From the NCBI GenBank assembly GCA_035297265.1, contig DATGZH010000054.1:1-32969 (forward strand): DNA of 32,969 nt, written 5' to 3'. The notes under the pieces are model-generated. The model searched no databases. It was not told where the DNA came from and worked only from the letters and a program-made list of their open reading frames with translations. Below, one piece after another: positions 17,066-24,746 of this stretch (the first letter of the stretch is position 1; each line of letters begins with the position of its first letter). The position numbers and the translations under genes were made by a program. Source of the DNA: DATGZH01 sp035297265. Its GTDB lineage: Bacteria; Actinomycetota; Acidimicrobiia; Acidimicrobiales; RAAP-2.

Positions 17066-18839
17066 CTTTGACCTCGGCCGGTGGTCGGGCCACGGCCACC
17101 CGGCCGTCGCCCGCCGGCTCGCCCACGGGCCGGGACGAGCGGTAGCGGTTGGTGATCGGCATGCGGCGGTCCTTGCCGAAGGCCTTCGTCGTGATCCGCA
17201 CGCCGGGGGGCATCTGGCGGCGCTTGTACTCGGCCCCGTCGACGAGGCGCACCACGAGCTCCACGAGCACCGGGTCGAAGCCGTCGGCCACGAGGTCGGC
17301 CGCGGTGCGGTCCCGCTCGACGTAGGCCTCGAGCACCGGGTCGAGCAGGTCGTAGGGCGGGAGGGACTGGTCGTCGCGCTGGTCGGGCCGCAGCTCGGCC
17401 GAGGGGGGCTTCACGAGCACCGCCCCGGGGATCGGGGCCACCTCGCCCCGCTCGGTGGCCCGCTCGTTGCGGTAGCGGCAGAGCTCGTAGACGAGGGTCT
17501 TCGGGACGTCCTTGATGACGGCGAAGCCCCCGGCCGAGTCGCCGTACAGGGTGGAGTAGCCGGTGGCGAGCTCGCTCTTGTTGCCGGTCGTGAGCACGAT
17601 CCAGCCGGTGGCGTTGGAGACGCCCATGAGGAGGACGCCCCTGATGCGCGACTGGAGGTTCTCGTCTGTGAGCCCGGCCGCCGGGTGGTCGAGGGCCAGG
17701 CCGAGGAGGTCGGCGAGGGCGACGTGGGCCGCCTCGATCGGCACGACGTGGAGGTCGATGCCGAGCCGGAGGGCCAGCGTCTCGGCGTCGGTCAGGGAGC
17801 CCTCGCTCGAGTAGCGCGACGGCATCGACAGGGCGTGGACGTGCCCGGGCCCGAGGGCGTCGGCGGCCACGGTGGCCACGAGCGAGGAGTCGATCCCCCC
17901 CGACAGCCCGATCACCGCGTCGGTGAACCCGTTCTTGCCGAGGTAGTCGCGGGTGCCGAGGACGAGGGCCTCGTAGACCTCGGCCTCGGGCCCGAGCGGG
18001 TCGGGGGGCGGCGGCTCCCGGCGGGGCGGTCGCCCCCTCGTGGTCGCGCTGAGGTCCACCACCTCGAGGGTCGGCGGGGCCGACGGCTCGGGGAGGTCGA
18101 GGTCGACGACGAGGAGATCCTCGGCGAACTGGGGTCCGGCGGCGACGAGGCGGCCGGCCGCGTCGACCACGAGGCTCGCCCCGTCGAAGACGAGCTCGTC
18201 CTGGCCCCCCACCTGGTTGACGTAGCCGATGGCGCAGCCCGCCTCGGCCACCCGCTCGGCCAGGATGGCCAGGCGCTCGACCCGTCGCCCCCGCGAGTAG
18301 GGCGAGGCGTTCAGGTTGACGACGAGCGCGGCCCCGCCCCGGCCGGCCGCGGCCGCCGGGCCGCCGCCGAACCAGACGTCCTCGCAGATCGAGATGCCGA
18401 CCGCCAGCCCGGCCACCCGGTAGAGGCGGAGGGGCTCGTCGCCGGGCTCGAACCAGCGCTCCTCGTCGAAGACCCCGTAGTTGGGGAGGAGGCACTTGCG
18501 GTAGACGCCGACCACCCGACCGCCGGCGAGCACCGCGGCGGCGTTGTGCAGCGTCGGGCGCGCTCCGCCGTGGTCCGGCTCCACGTAGCCGACCACGGCC
18601 GCGACGTCACCGGTCGTCCTCGCCACCTCGTGGAGGGCGGCCACGTTGTCGGCCACGAAGCCCGGCTTGAGCAAGAGGTCCTCGGGCGGGTAGCCGGTGA
18701 CCGCCAGTTCGGGCAGGACGCACAGGTCGGCTCCGGCCTCGTCCGCCTGGGCGATGGCGCGCTGGATGCGGGCGATGTTGCCCTCGAGGTCACCGACCAC
18801 CGTGTCCAGCTGCGCGAGCGCCAGGCGCAGGTCAGCCAT
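17058..18839 (-). CDS. nadE: Glutamine-dependent NAD+ synthetase
   Basis: 593 residues, two domains. The N-terminal nitrilase-type glutaminase has the catalytic triad E44 (LPELAVTGYPPEDLL), K115 (YRKCLLPNYGVFDE) and C152 (GISICEDVW). The C-terminal synthetase has the PP-loop SGGIDSS at 313-319 and KPPSAELRPDQRDDQSLPPY near 455-475. It makes NAD+ from deamido-NAD, ATP and glutamine. It belongs to the eukaryote/mycobacterium-like glutamine-dependent class but is shorter than the mycobacterial enzyme (about 680 residues). The linker between domains (about 250-285) is Pro/Arg-rich. Glutamine would come from the adjacent glutamine synthetase, encoded just upstream on the same strand with 121 bases between. 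Confidence 0.96.
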   Translation of the reverse strand: MADLRLALAQLDTVVGDLEGNIARIQRAIAQADEAGADLCVLPELAVTGYPPEDLLLKPGFVADNVAALHEVARTTGDVAAVVGYVEPDHGGARPTLHNAAAVLAGGRVVGVYRKCLLPNYGVFDEERWFEPGDEPLRLYRVAGLAVGISICEDVWFGGGPAAAAGRGGAALVVNLNASPYSRGRRVERLAILAERVAEAGCAIGYVNQVGGQDELVFDGASLVVDAAGRLVAAGPQFAEDLLVVDLDLPEPSAPPTLEVVDLSATTRGRPPRREPPPPDPLGPEAEVYEALVLGTRDYLGKNGFTDAVIGLSGGIDSSLVATVAADALGPGHVHALSMPSRYSSEGSLTDAETLALRLGIDLHVVPIEAAHVALADLLGLALDHPAAGLTDENLQSRIRGVLLMGVSNATGWIVLTTGNKSELATGYSTLYGDSAGGFAVIKDVPKTLVYELCRYRNERATERGEVAPIPGAVLVKPPSAELRPDQRDDQSLPPYDLLDPVLEAYVERDRTAADLVADGFDPVLVELVVRLVDGAEYKRRQMPPGVRITTKAFGKDRRMPITNRYRSSRPVGEPAGDGRVAVARPPAEVKGG

Positions 18840-18845
18840 CCCGTC

Positions 18846-18851
18846 AGCCTA
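18846..18851 (-). promoter_or_regulatory. Leaderless -10 element (TAGGCT) of nadE
   Basis: The minus strand reads TAGGCT at 18851-18846, then GACGGG, then the nadE ATG at 18839. The 6-base distance and lack of Shine-Dalgarno sequence suit a leaderless transcript independent of glnA. Confidence 0.45.
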
Positions 18852-18960
18852 AGGGGTGGCACCCGGTGCGGCGGCCCGGACCCGTCGGGACGCGCCAGCC
18901 GACGGTGGTGCTGCGGCTCGGGCCCGCCGCTCACCTGACCGCCGACCCGGGCGGCGGCGC

Positions 18961-20382
18961 TCAAGCGTCGTAGTAGAGGTAGAACTCGTGGGGGTGCGGG
19001 CGGAGCCGCACCGGGTCGATCTCCTCGGACCGCTTGTAGTCGACCCAGGTCTCGATGACGTCGTCGGTGAAGACCCCGCCGGCCCCGAGGAACTCGTGGT
19101 CGGCCTCGAGGGCCTCGAGGGCCTCCTCGAGCGACCCCGGGGTGTGGGCCATCTGGGCCAGCTCCTCGGCCGGCATCTCGAACAGGTCGGCGTCGACCGG
19201 CGCCGGCGGCTCGATCTTGTTCTGCACCCCGTCGAGGCCGGCCAGGAGCATCGCCGGGAAGGCCAGGTAGGGGTTGCAGGCCGGGTCCGGGCAGCGGAAC
19301 TCGATGCGCTTGGCCTTCGGGCTCAGGCTGTACAGCGGGATCCGGCAGGCGGCCGAGCGGTTGCGCTGCGAGTACACGAGGTTGACCGGCGCCTCGAAGC
19401 CCGGCACGAGACGCTTGTAGGAGTTCGTCGTCGGGGCGGCGAAGGCCATGATGGCCCGGGCGTGGGCGAGGAGCCCGCCCACGTACCAGCGCCCGATGTC
19501 GGAGAACCCGCCATAGCCGTCGCCGGCGAAGAGGGGCTCGCCGTCCTTCCAGAGGGACTGGTGGACGTGCATCCCCGAGCCGTTGTCCTCGAAGAGGGGC
19601 TTCGGCATGAACGTGGCGGTGTAGCCGGCGGCGTAGGCCACGTTCTTCACCACGTATTTGTAGAGCATGAGCTTGTCGGCCATGCTGAGCAGCGAGTCGA
19701 ACACCATGTCGATCTCGGCCTGGCCGGCGGTGGCCACCTCGTGGTGCTGGACCTCGATGGGCACGCCCATCTTCTCCAGGATGAGGATCATCTCCGAGCG
19801 CAGGTCCTGGAAGTGGTCGGCGGGGGGCACCGGGAAGTAGCCCTGCTTCGGCCGGAGCTTGTAGCTCTGGTTGGGCAGCTCCTCGGTGTCGGTGTTCCAG
19901 TGGCCCTCGATCGAGTCGACCTTGTAGCCGGCGTAGTTCGTGCCGCCGCCGAACTGGACGTCGTCGAAGATGAAGAACTCGGCCTCGGGCCCGAAGTAGG
20001 CGACGTCGGCGATGCCCGTCGAGCGGAGGTACTCCTCGGCCTTGCGGGCAATGTGCCGGGGGTCGCGGGAGTAGGGCTCGAAGGTGATCGGCTCGTTCAC
20101 GAAGCAGGTGATGTTGAGCGTCTTGTGCTGCCGGAACGGGTCGATGACCGCGGCGTTCGGGTCCGGCATGAGGAGCATGTCGGACTCGTGGATCTGCTGG
20201 AAGCCCCGGATCGAGGACCCGTCGAACCCGAAGCCCTCGGTGAAGCTGGCCTCGGTGAGCTCGTGGGCGGGCACCGAGAAGTGCTGCGTCAGGCCCGGCA
20301 GGTCGTTGAACCGGAGATCGACGATCTCGATCCCCTCGTCGCTCACGAGCCGGAGCACCTCCGCCGGCGTGCGTTCTGCCAT
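18961..20382 (-). CDS. glnA: Glutamine synthetase, type I (beta-like length)
   Basis: 473 residues. It makes glutamine from glutamate, ammonium and ATP as a dodecamer. Family signatures are FGFDGSSIRGF at 51-61, GPEAEFFIF (metal Glu) at 131-139, KPLFEDNGSGMHVHQS at 261-276, NRSAACRIP at 341-349 and the EFRCPDPACNPYLAF block near 361-375. Length fits GSI-beta. However, the loop that carries the adenylylated Tyr in enterobacterial and mycobacterial enzymes (NLYDLP, DLYELP) reads DADLFEMPAEE here, with Phe401 in the Tyr position, so GlnE-type adenylylation at this site is not possible. GGAGGG (20396-20391) is 8 bases before the ATG. It is divergent from a second glutamine synthetase, with GlnR-like boxes between them. 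Confidence 0.96.
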   Translation of the reverse strand: MAERTPAEVLRLVSDEGIEIVDLRFNDLPGLTQHFSVPAHELTEASFTEGFGFDGSSIRGFQQIHESDMLLMPDPNAAVIDPFRQHKTLNITCFVNEPITFEPYSRDPRHIARKAEEYLRSTGIADVAYFGPEAEFFIFDDVQFGGGTNYAGYKVDSIEGHWNTDTEELPNQSYKLRPKQGYFPVPPADHFQDLRSEMILILEKMGVPIEVQHHEVATAGQAEIDMVFDSLLSMADKLMLYKYVVKNVAYAAGYTATFMPKPLFEDNGSGMHVHQSLWKDGEPLFAGDGYGGFSDIGRWYVGGLLAHARAIMAFAAPTTNSYKRLVPGFEAPVNLVYSQRNRSAACRIPLYSLSPKAKRIEFRCPDPACNPYLAFPAMLLAGLDGVQNKIEPPAPVDADLFEMPAEELAQMAHTPGSLEEALEALEADHEFLGAGGVFTDDVIETWVDYKRSEEIDPVRLRPHPHEFYLYYDA

Positions 20383-20432
20383 GGATGCATCCCTCCGCAG
20401 GAGAACCCGCGGTCAGCACCGCAGGTGCGCCT

Positions 20433-20461
20433 ACTCTGCTGGCTCGCCGGGTCCGGCACAA
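20433..20461 (-). promoter_or_regulatory. Candidate glnA promoter
   Basis: Minus strand: TTGTGC (20461-20456), a 17-base spacer, then CAGAGT (20438-20433). The GlnR-like boxes lie about 27 bases upstream of this -35, a position suited to activation. Confidence 0.4.
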
Positions 20462-20487
20462 GTTCCTACGGCCCTGACCGGGCACTG

Positions 20488-20525
20488 TTCATGCCGCGTT
20501 CACATACGCGAAATCGGTGGGTAAC
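20488..20525. promoter_or_regulatory. GlnR-box-like array between the two glutamine synthetase genes
   Basis: Four 5-base half-sites are spaced by exactly 6 bases (11-base period): TTCAT (20488-20492), TTCAC (20499-20503), GAAAT (20510-20514) and GTAAC (20521-20525). The actinobacterial GlnR consensus is alternating gTnAC and GaAAc boxes with 6-base gaps. The last three match it at 4, 4 and 5 of 5 positions, in the right order. The array sits in the shared upstream region of two divergent glutamine synthetase genes, and a GlnR-like regulator is encoded at 22013. Confidence 0.6.
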
Positions 20526-20605
20526 GCCCGGGCGTCCGGTTCGCGCCCCCCGCGGCCCGGTGCACCCCGGGCCGGCCCGCCGGCCGGACCTGCCAGACTT
20601 GCCCC

Positions 20606-21940
20606 GTGCAGAGCCAGCACGCCTACGTCATGCGGACGGTCGAGGAGCGGGGCATCCGCTTCGTCCAGCTGTGGTTCACCGACGTGCTCGGCACGCCGAA
20701 GGGCTTCAGCATCACCCCGGCCGAGCTGGAGAACGCCCTCGAGGAGGGGATGACCTTCGACGGCTCGGCCATCGACGGCTTCAGCCGGGTCCAGGAGGCC
20801 GACGTCCTCGCCCGCCCGGACCCCGAGACCTTCCAGGTCCTGCCCTGGCAGGCCCACGACTCGGTGGTGGCCCGGGTCTTCTGCGACGTATCCAACCTCG
20901 ACGGGACCCCCTTCGAGGGCTGCCCCCGCCACGCCCTCCGCCGCACCCTGGAGCGGGCCCACGACAAGGGCTACACCTTCTTCGCCGCCCCCGAGCTCGA
21001 GTACTTCTACTTCGCCGACGCCGACCCGTTGCACGGGCCGCTCGGCCTCGACTCGGGCTCCTACTTCGACCTCACGGTGGCCGACCTGGCGAGCGACCTC
21101 CGCCGGCGCTCCGTGCTCACGCTCGAGGAGATGGGCATTCCGGTCGAGCACGCGCAGCACGAGGACGCCCACAGTCAGCACGAGATCGACCTGCGCTACA
21201 CCGACGCCCTCACCATGGCCGACACGGTCATGACCGCCCGCCTCGTCGTGAAGGAGCTCGCCCGCCAGGAGGGCGTGCACGCCAGCTTCATGCCCAAGCC
21301 CCTCGCCGGCATGCAGGGCTCGGGCATGCACACCCACGTCTCGCTCTTCGAGGGCGAGCGCAACGCCTTCGTCGACACGGACGACCCCTACGGGCTCTCC
21401 GACGTCGCCCGGCAGTTCATCGCCGGCCTCCTCCACCACGCCCGGGAGCTGACCGCGGTCACCAACCAGTGGGTCAACTCCTACAAGCGCCTCGTCCGGG
21501 GCTACGAGGCCCCGATCACGGTCTCGTGGGCCCGCAACAACCGCTCGGCCCTCGTCCGGGTGCCGATCGTGAAGCGGGGCAAGATCGAGTCGACCCGCCT
21601 CGAGTACCGGGCCCCGGACAGCGCCTGCAACCCCTACCTCGCCTTCGCCGTGGTCCTGGCGGCCGGCCTGCAGGGGATCGAGAAGGGCTACGAGCTGGCA
21701 CCCGAGGCCGACGACAACCTCTTCGCCCTCTCGGCCCGCGAGCTCCAGGCCAAGGACATCGCGTTGCTGCCCACCAGCCTGGACGAGGCGGTCGACGAGA
21801 TGGAGCGGTCCGAGCTCCTCCACGACACCCTCGGCGACCACGTCTTCGAGTGGTTCATCCGGAACAAGCGGGCCGAGTGGGCCGCGTACCAGTCCAACGT
21901 CACCCAGTTCGAGCTGGACCGCTACTTCCCGCTGTTGTGA
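20606..21940 (+). CDS. Glutamine synthetase, second type I paralogue (GSI-alpha-like)
   Basis: 444 residues, the length of GSI-alpha enzymes and of mycobacterial GlnA2. Signatures are TFDGSAIDGFSR at 50-61, APELEYFYF at 128-136, KPLAGMQGSGMHTHVSLFEG at 231-250, NNRSALVRVP at 311-320 and YRAPDSACNPYLAF at 334-347. Arg61 aligns with the Bacillus Arg that mediates glutamine feedback inhibition in GSI-alpha (EGFVRIEESD context). The adenylylation loop reads DDNLFALSARE with Phe373, so it too lacks the modifiable Tyr. The GTG at 20606 is preceded after 6 bases by CAGACT, a -10-like hexamer, with no Shine-Dalgarno sequence. The product could be a glutamine synthetase or a related gamma-glutamyl ligase; the intact substrate motifs favour the former. 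Confidence 0.9.
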   Translation: MQSQHAYVMRTVEERGIRFVQLWFTDVLGTPKGFSITPAELENALEEGMTFDGSAIDGFSRVQEADVLARPDPETFQVLPWQAHDSVVARVFCDVSNLDGTPFEGCPRHALRRTLERAHDKGYTFFAAPELEYFYFADADPLHGPLGLDSGSYFDLTVADLASDLRRRSVLTLEEMGIPVEHAQHEDAHSQHEIDLRYTDALTMADTVMTARLVVKELARQEGVHASFMPKPLAGMQGSGMHTHVSLFEGERNAFVDTDDPYGLSDVARQFIAGLLHHARELTAVTNQWVNSYKRLVRGYEAPITVSWARNNRSALVRVPIVKRGKIESTRLEYRAPDSACNPYLAFAVVLAAGLQGIEKGYELAPEADDNLFALSARELQAKDIALLPTSLDEAVDEMERSELLHDTLGDHVFEWFIRNKRAEWAAYQSNVTQFELDRYFPLL

Positions 21941-21981
21941 GCCGATCCGAGACCGCCACCAGCCGCCCCGCCGCCGGACCC

Positions 21982-21996
21982 GGTCCCGACGGGACC
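21982..21996. other. Hairpin between second glutamine synthetase and GlnR-like gene
   Basis: GGTCCC (21982-21987) pairs perfectly with GGGACC (21991-21996) around a GAC loop, 42 bases after the synthetase stop. There is no T-run. It could cause partial termination before the regulator gene. Confidence 0.25.
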
Positions 21997-22012
21997 TGAA
22001 CGGACCGCGGTC

Positions 22013-22711
22013 GTGGACCCGCTCCTCTGCTACCCGGACCCGCTCCCGCCCGAGCTGGCCCTCGCCCTCAGCCGCGGCGGCTACGACTGCCGGTGCGTGG
22101 ACCGACCGGACCTCGTGGCCAGCCAGGAGCTCGAGGAGGCCGCCGACTTCTGGTCCGGGGCGGTGGTCTCCGCCCTCGACGACCTGACCGGGGCCCTCGC
22201 CTTCTGCCGCCACGTCCGCAAGCGCGAGGTGCCGCTCTCCCCGCTCCTCATCGTGGTGGCCCCGGCGCAGATCCCCGACCTGCAGCTCCGAGACGACCTC
22301 TTCGACGACTTCTGCGCCCAGCCGAACGCCCCGGCCGAGATCGTGCCCCGCCTGGAGCACCTCTTCTGGCGGGCCGGCCGGGGCCTGCGGCCCGACATCT
22401 TGGAGTACGGCCCCCTGCAGGTGAACCTCGAGACCTACCAGGCGGCGGTGGCCGGGCGGGTGCTCGACCTCACCTACATGGAGTACGAGCTGCTCCGCTT
22501 CCTCGCCGCCCACCCGGCCAAGGTCTTCACGAGAGAGACGCTCCTCTCACGGGTCTGGGGCTACGAGTACTACGGCGGGGCCCGCACGGTGGACGTCCAC
22601 ATCCGACGTCTGCGGGCCAAGCTCGGCGAGGAGCACGCCCACCTGATCCAGACCGTGCGCTCCGTCGGCTACCGCTTCGGCCAGCTGGGCTGGATCCCGG
22701 CCGCCGGTTGA
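22013..22711 (+). CDS. glnR: GlnR-like orphan OmpR-family transcription regulator
   Basis: 232 residues. The C-terminal winged helix (about 130-225) is clear: LDLTYMEYELLRFLAAHPAK, TRETLLSRVWGYEYYGGARTV and DVHIRRLRAKLGE to TVRSVGYRFG. The N-terminal half is receiver-like in size but degenerate. No acidic pair is seen near the first strand, the central strand reads GAVVSALDDL, and the conserved Lys loop appears as DDFCAQP with Gln. This matches GlnR proteins, which act without phosphorylation through charge interactions at the dimer face. No kinase gene is adjacent. It lies 72 bases downstream of a glutamine synthetase and near GlnR-like boxes, which supports a role as nitrogen-metabolism regulator. 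The symbol is an inference from architecture plus context. Confidence 0.7.
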   Translation: MDPLLCYPDPLPPELALALSRGGYDCRCVDRPDLVASQELEEAADFWSGAVVSALDDLTGALAFCRHVRKREVPLSPLLIVVAPAQIPDLQLRDDLFDDFCAQPNAPAEIVPRLEHLFWRAGRGLRPDILEYGPLQVNLETYQAAVAGRVLDLTYMEYELLRFLAAHPAKVFTRETLLSRVWGYEYYGGARTVDVHIRRLRAKLGEEHAHLIQTVRSVGYRFGQLGWIPAAG

Positions 22712-22718
22712 GGGCCGC

Positions 22719-23084
22719 TCAGCCTCTCGGCGCGTAGGCCCAGGCCTCCACCTCGGCCCGGGCGCCGAGCGGGAGGGCGGCCACCGCCACCGTCGAGCGG
22801 GTCGGGCGGTGCTCGCTGAACACCTCGGTCCACACCTCGTTGGCCGCCGGGTAGTCGGCCATGTCGGCGAGGAAGAGTGTGGTCTTCACGACGTCGTCGA
22901 GCGTGGCCCCCTCGGACTCGAGCACGCCGGCCAGGTTGGCGAGCGCCTGGCGGAGCTCGGCCGCCGTGCCGCCGTCGACGAGCCGGGGCGGGCTCTCGCC
23001 CGGGGCCAGGCCCACCTGGCCCGAGGCCACGACGAAGTCACCGGCCCGCAGCACCGGCGAGTACGGCCCGACCGGTCGGCTCAT
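22719..23084 (-). CDS. ridA: RidA/YjgF-family protein
   Basis: 121 residues. RidA proteins hydrolyse reactive enamine/imine intermediates to ketoacids. Family features are GPYSPVLRAGDFVVASGQVGL at the start, ALANLAGVLESEGATLDDVVKTT, FSEHRPTRSTVAVAALPLGA with the key Arg before STV, and VEAWAYAPRG with the conserved Glu at the end. The active-site Arg is kept, so deaminase activity is plausible. The ATG at 23084 overlaps the stop of the upstream 2Fe-2S fusion gene (ATGA), so the two are coupled. It ends 7 bases from the convergent GlnR-like gene. Confidence 0.93.
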   Translation of the reverse strand: MSRPVGPYSPVLRAGDFVVASGQVGLAPGESPPRLVDGGTAAELRQALANLAGVLESEGATLDDVVKTTLFLADMADYPAANEVWTEVFSEHRPTRSTVAVAALPLGARAEVEAWAYAPRG

Positions 23085-24643
23085 GGCACCACCTCCCCGC
23101 CCGCGCCGGGCGCCTCGTCGTCCCATCCCGAGCGCCGGGTGGGCCAGCGGGCCGGCAGGCCGTCGGCCAACCAGGCGGCGGCGGCCGTGGCGGCGAAGAC
23201 GGCGTCGGAGCCGTTGACCGGCAGGCCGTCGTCGGGATGGATCGTCACGTGCACGTGGGGAGTGTCGCGCGCCGGGAGGATGCCGAACGAGCGGATCGTG
23301 AGGTCGTGCACCTCGCCGTGGCGGTCGACGGCGACGGCCTCGTGGCGCACCCAGCCGAGCGCCTGGTGCACCGCGCCGAGACAGTAGGAGCGCAGCGTCA
23401 CCCGGTCGAGCACCTCGCCGGCCCACACCGCCACCTCGACCGAGCCATCGGCCCCGATGGTCACCCTCGCCCGGCCCCCGCGCCGTCCGACCACCTCGAC
23501 CGGGAGCCCCGGCCCGGTCGTCCCGGAGAGGGCGAACGGGAGTGCCCCCGCCACGACCGCCGCCTCGGCCCAGCCGGCGCCTCGGAGATCGACGGACGTG
23601 GGGGGTCCGGCGACGTCGACGTACTCGACGGCGAGCCCGGGCAGGCCCGCGGCCACCGCGTCGGCGTAGCCGGCGAGCGGTCCGTCGCCGGCGCTGCGCC
23701 CGGCGCGGAGCACGCCGTTCCCGTTCCGGTCGACGCCGACGGCCACCGGCGGGCGCTTCGGGCCGCCGCGCACGACGTCCTCCCGGGACCAGACGGCCCG
23801 CACCGGGCGGCCGGTCTCCCCGGCCAGCCGCTGGGCCACGGCCGGGAGCGGCGAGTGGCGCTTCCCCCCGAAGGCGCCCCCGTTGGCCAGCGGCGAGGCC
23901 GGTCGGCCACCCGGCACGCACCACGAGGCGTCGGGCTCGAGGTAGGCGGGCTCCACCCAGGTGGTCTGGAGCGTGAGGACCCACTCGCCGGCCGGCACCC
24001 CGACCGGCGCCCGGAGCGGGACCGTGCTGCGGCGGCCCTGGACCTTGCCGGCCCGACCGCGGGCGGAAGGGAGGGTCTCGTCGAGGACGAAGCCGTCGCC
24101 GGCCGGCACGGCCACGAGGGCGTCGGCCGGCGCGGTGTCCTCGGCGAAGCCGCCCCCGCCGAGGGCCACCTCGGGGCCCGAGGTCTGGAAGGCCGGGCCC
24201 TCGAGCTGAGCCCGCCAGGCGGCGAGCAGCGGGTCGCGGGTCTCGCCGACCGGCGGCCGTCCGCCGCCGAGCACCGCGTCGGCCGCCTCGACCACCGACT
24301 GCCAGCCGGTGCAGCGACAGAGGTGCGCGAGGAGCGCCGAGCGCACCGCCCGGTCGTCGACCGGCCGGCCCCGCCCACCGAGGGCGGCGAGGCGCATGAT
24401 GATGCCCGGGGTGCAGAAGCCGCACTGGCTGGCCCCAGCGGCGGCGAAGGCCTCCCCCCAGCTGCGCCGGTCCTCGTCGGCCAGTCCCTCGAGCGTCGTC
24501 ACCGCCCGGCCCTCGACCCGCCGGACCGGCGTGACGCAGGCCACGCGGGCCGCGCCGTCGACCCACACCGTGCAGCAGCCGCACTGACCCTGGGGGCTGC
24601 AGCCGTCCTTCGGCGAGCGCCGAGCAAATTGCTCGCGCAGCAC
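23081..24643 (-). CDS. Compact 2Fe-2S / molybdopterin-oxidoreductase fusion protein
   Basis: 520 residues from GTG 24643. Residues 1-128 are the small subunit of the xanthine dehydrogenase/CO dehydrogenase family: plant-type cluster C15-x5-C21-x2-C24 with C36, then the helical cluster domain C74, C77, C109, C111. From about 155 the protein resembles the molybdopterin-binding large subunit (WVLTLQTTWVEPAYLEPDAS, then GGAFGGK at 255-261 and SREDV), but the whole part is only about 365 residues against about 750 normally. No FAD subunit is fused or adjacent. The catalytic Glu motif near the end (GxGE in relatives) appears as NGSD at 477-480. The start is a problem: the true first 28 residues of the ferredoxin fold (ITFFLDGVEVRATDDGATLL) are encoded upstream of GTG 24643 but no ATG, GTG or TTG precedes them; CTG 24727 is the best candidate. 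It may be a conserved divergent family or a decaying gene. Confidence 0.75.
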   Translation of the reverse strand: MLREQFARRSPKDGCSPQGQCGCCTVWVDGAARVACVTPVRRVEGRAVTTLEGLADEDRRSWGEAFAAAGASQCGFCTPGIIMRLAALGGRGRPVDDRAVRSALLAHLCRCTGWQSVVEAADAVLGGGRPPVGETRDPLLAAWRAQLEGPAFQTSGPEVALGGGGFAEDTAPADALVAVPAGDGFVLDETLPSARGRAGKVQGRRSTVPLRAPVGVPAGEWVLTLQTTWVEPAYLEPDASWCVPGGRPASPLANGGAFGGKRHSPLPAVAQRLAGETGRPVRAVWSREDVVRGGPKRPPVAVGVDRNGNGVLRAGRSAGDGPLAGYADAVAAGLPGLAVEYVDVAGPPTSVDLRGAGWAEAAVVAGALPFALSGTTGPGLPVEVVGRRGGRARVTIGADGSVEVAVWAGEVLDRVTLRSYCLGAVHQALGWVRHEAVAVDRHGEVHDLTIRSFGILPARDTPHVHVTIHPDDGLPVNGSDAVFAATAAAAWLADGLPARWPTRRSGWDDEAPGAGGEVVP

Positions 24644-24746
24644 GTCGAGCAGGGTGGCGCCGTCGTCGGTCGCTCTGACCTCGACACCGTCGAGGAAAAA
24701 GGTGATCGGGTGGCCCGGCGCGGTCAGCTCCGGGGAGGAGGGGTGA

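Noticed and set aside
18840..18960. An intrinsic terminator between glnA and nadE
   Set aside because: The region is GC-rich with imperfect inverted repeats (GCGGCGG/CCGCCGC types), but no stable hairpin with a T-run was found.
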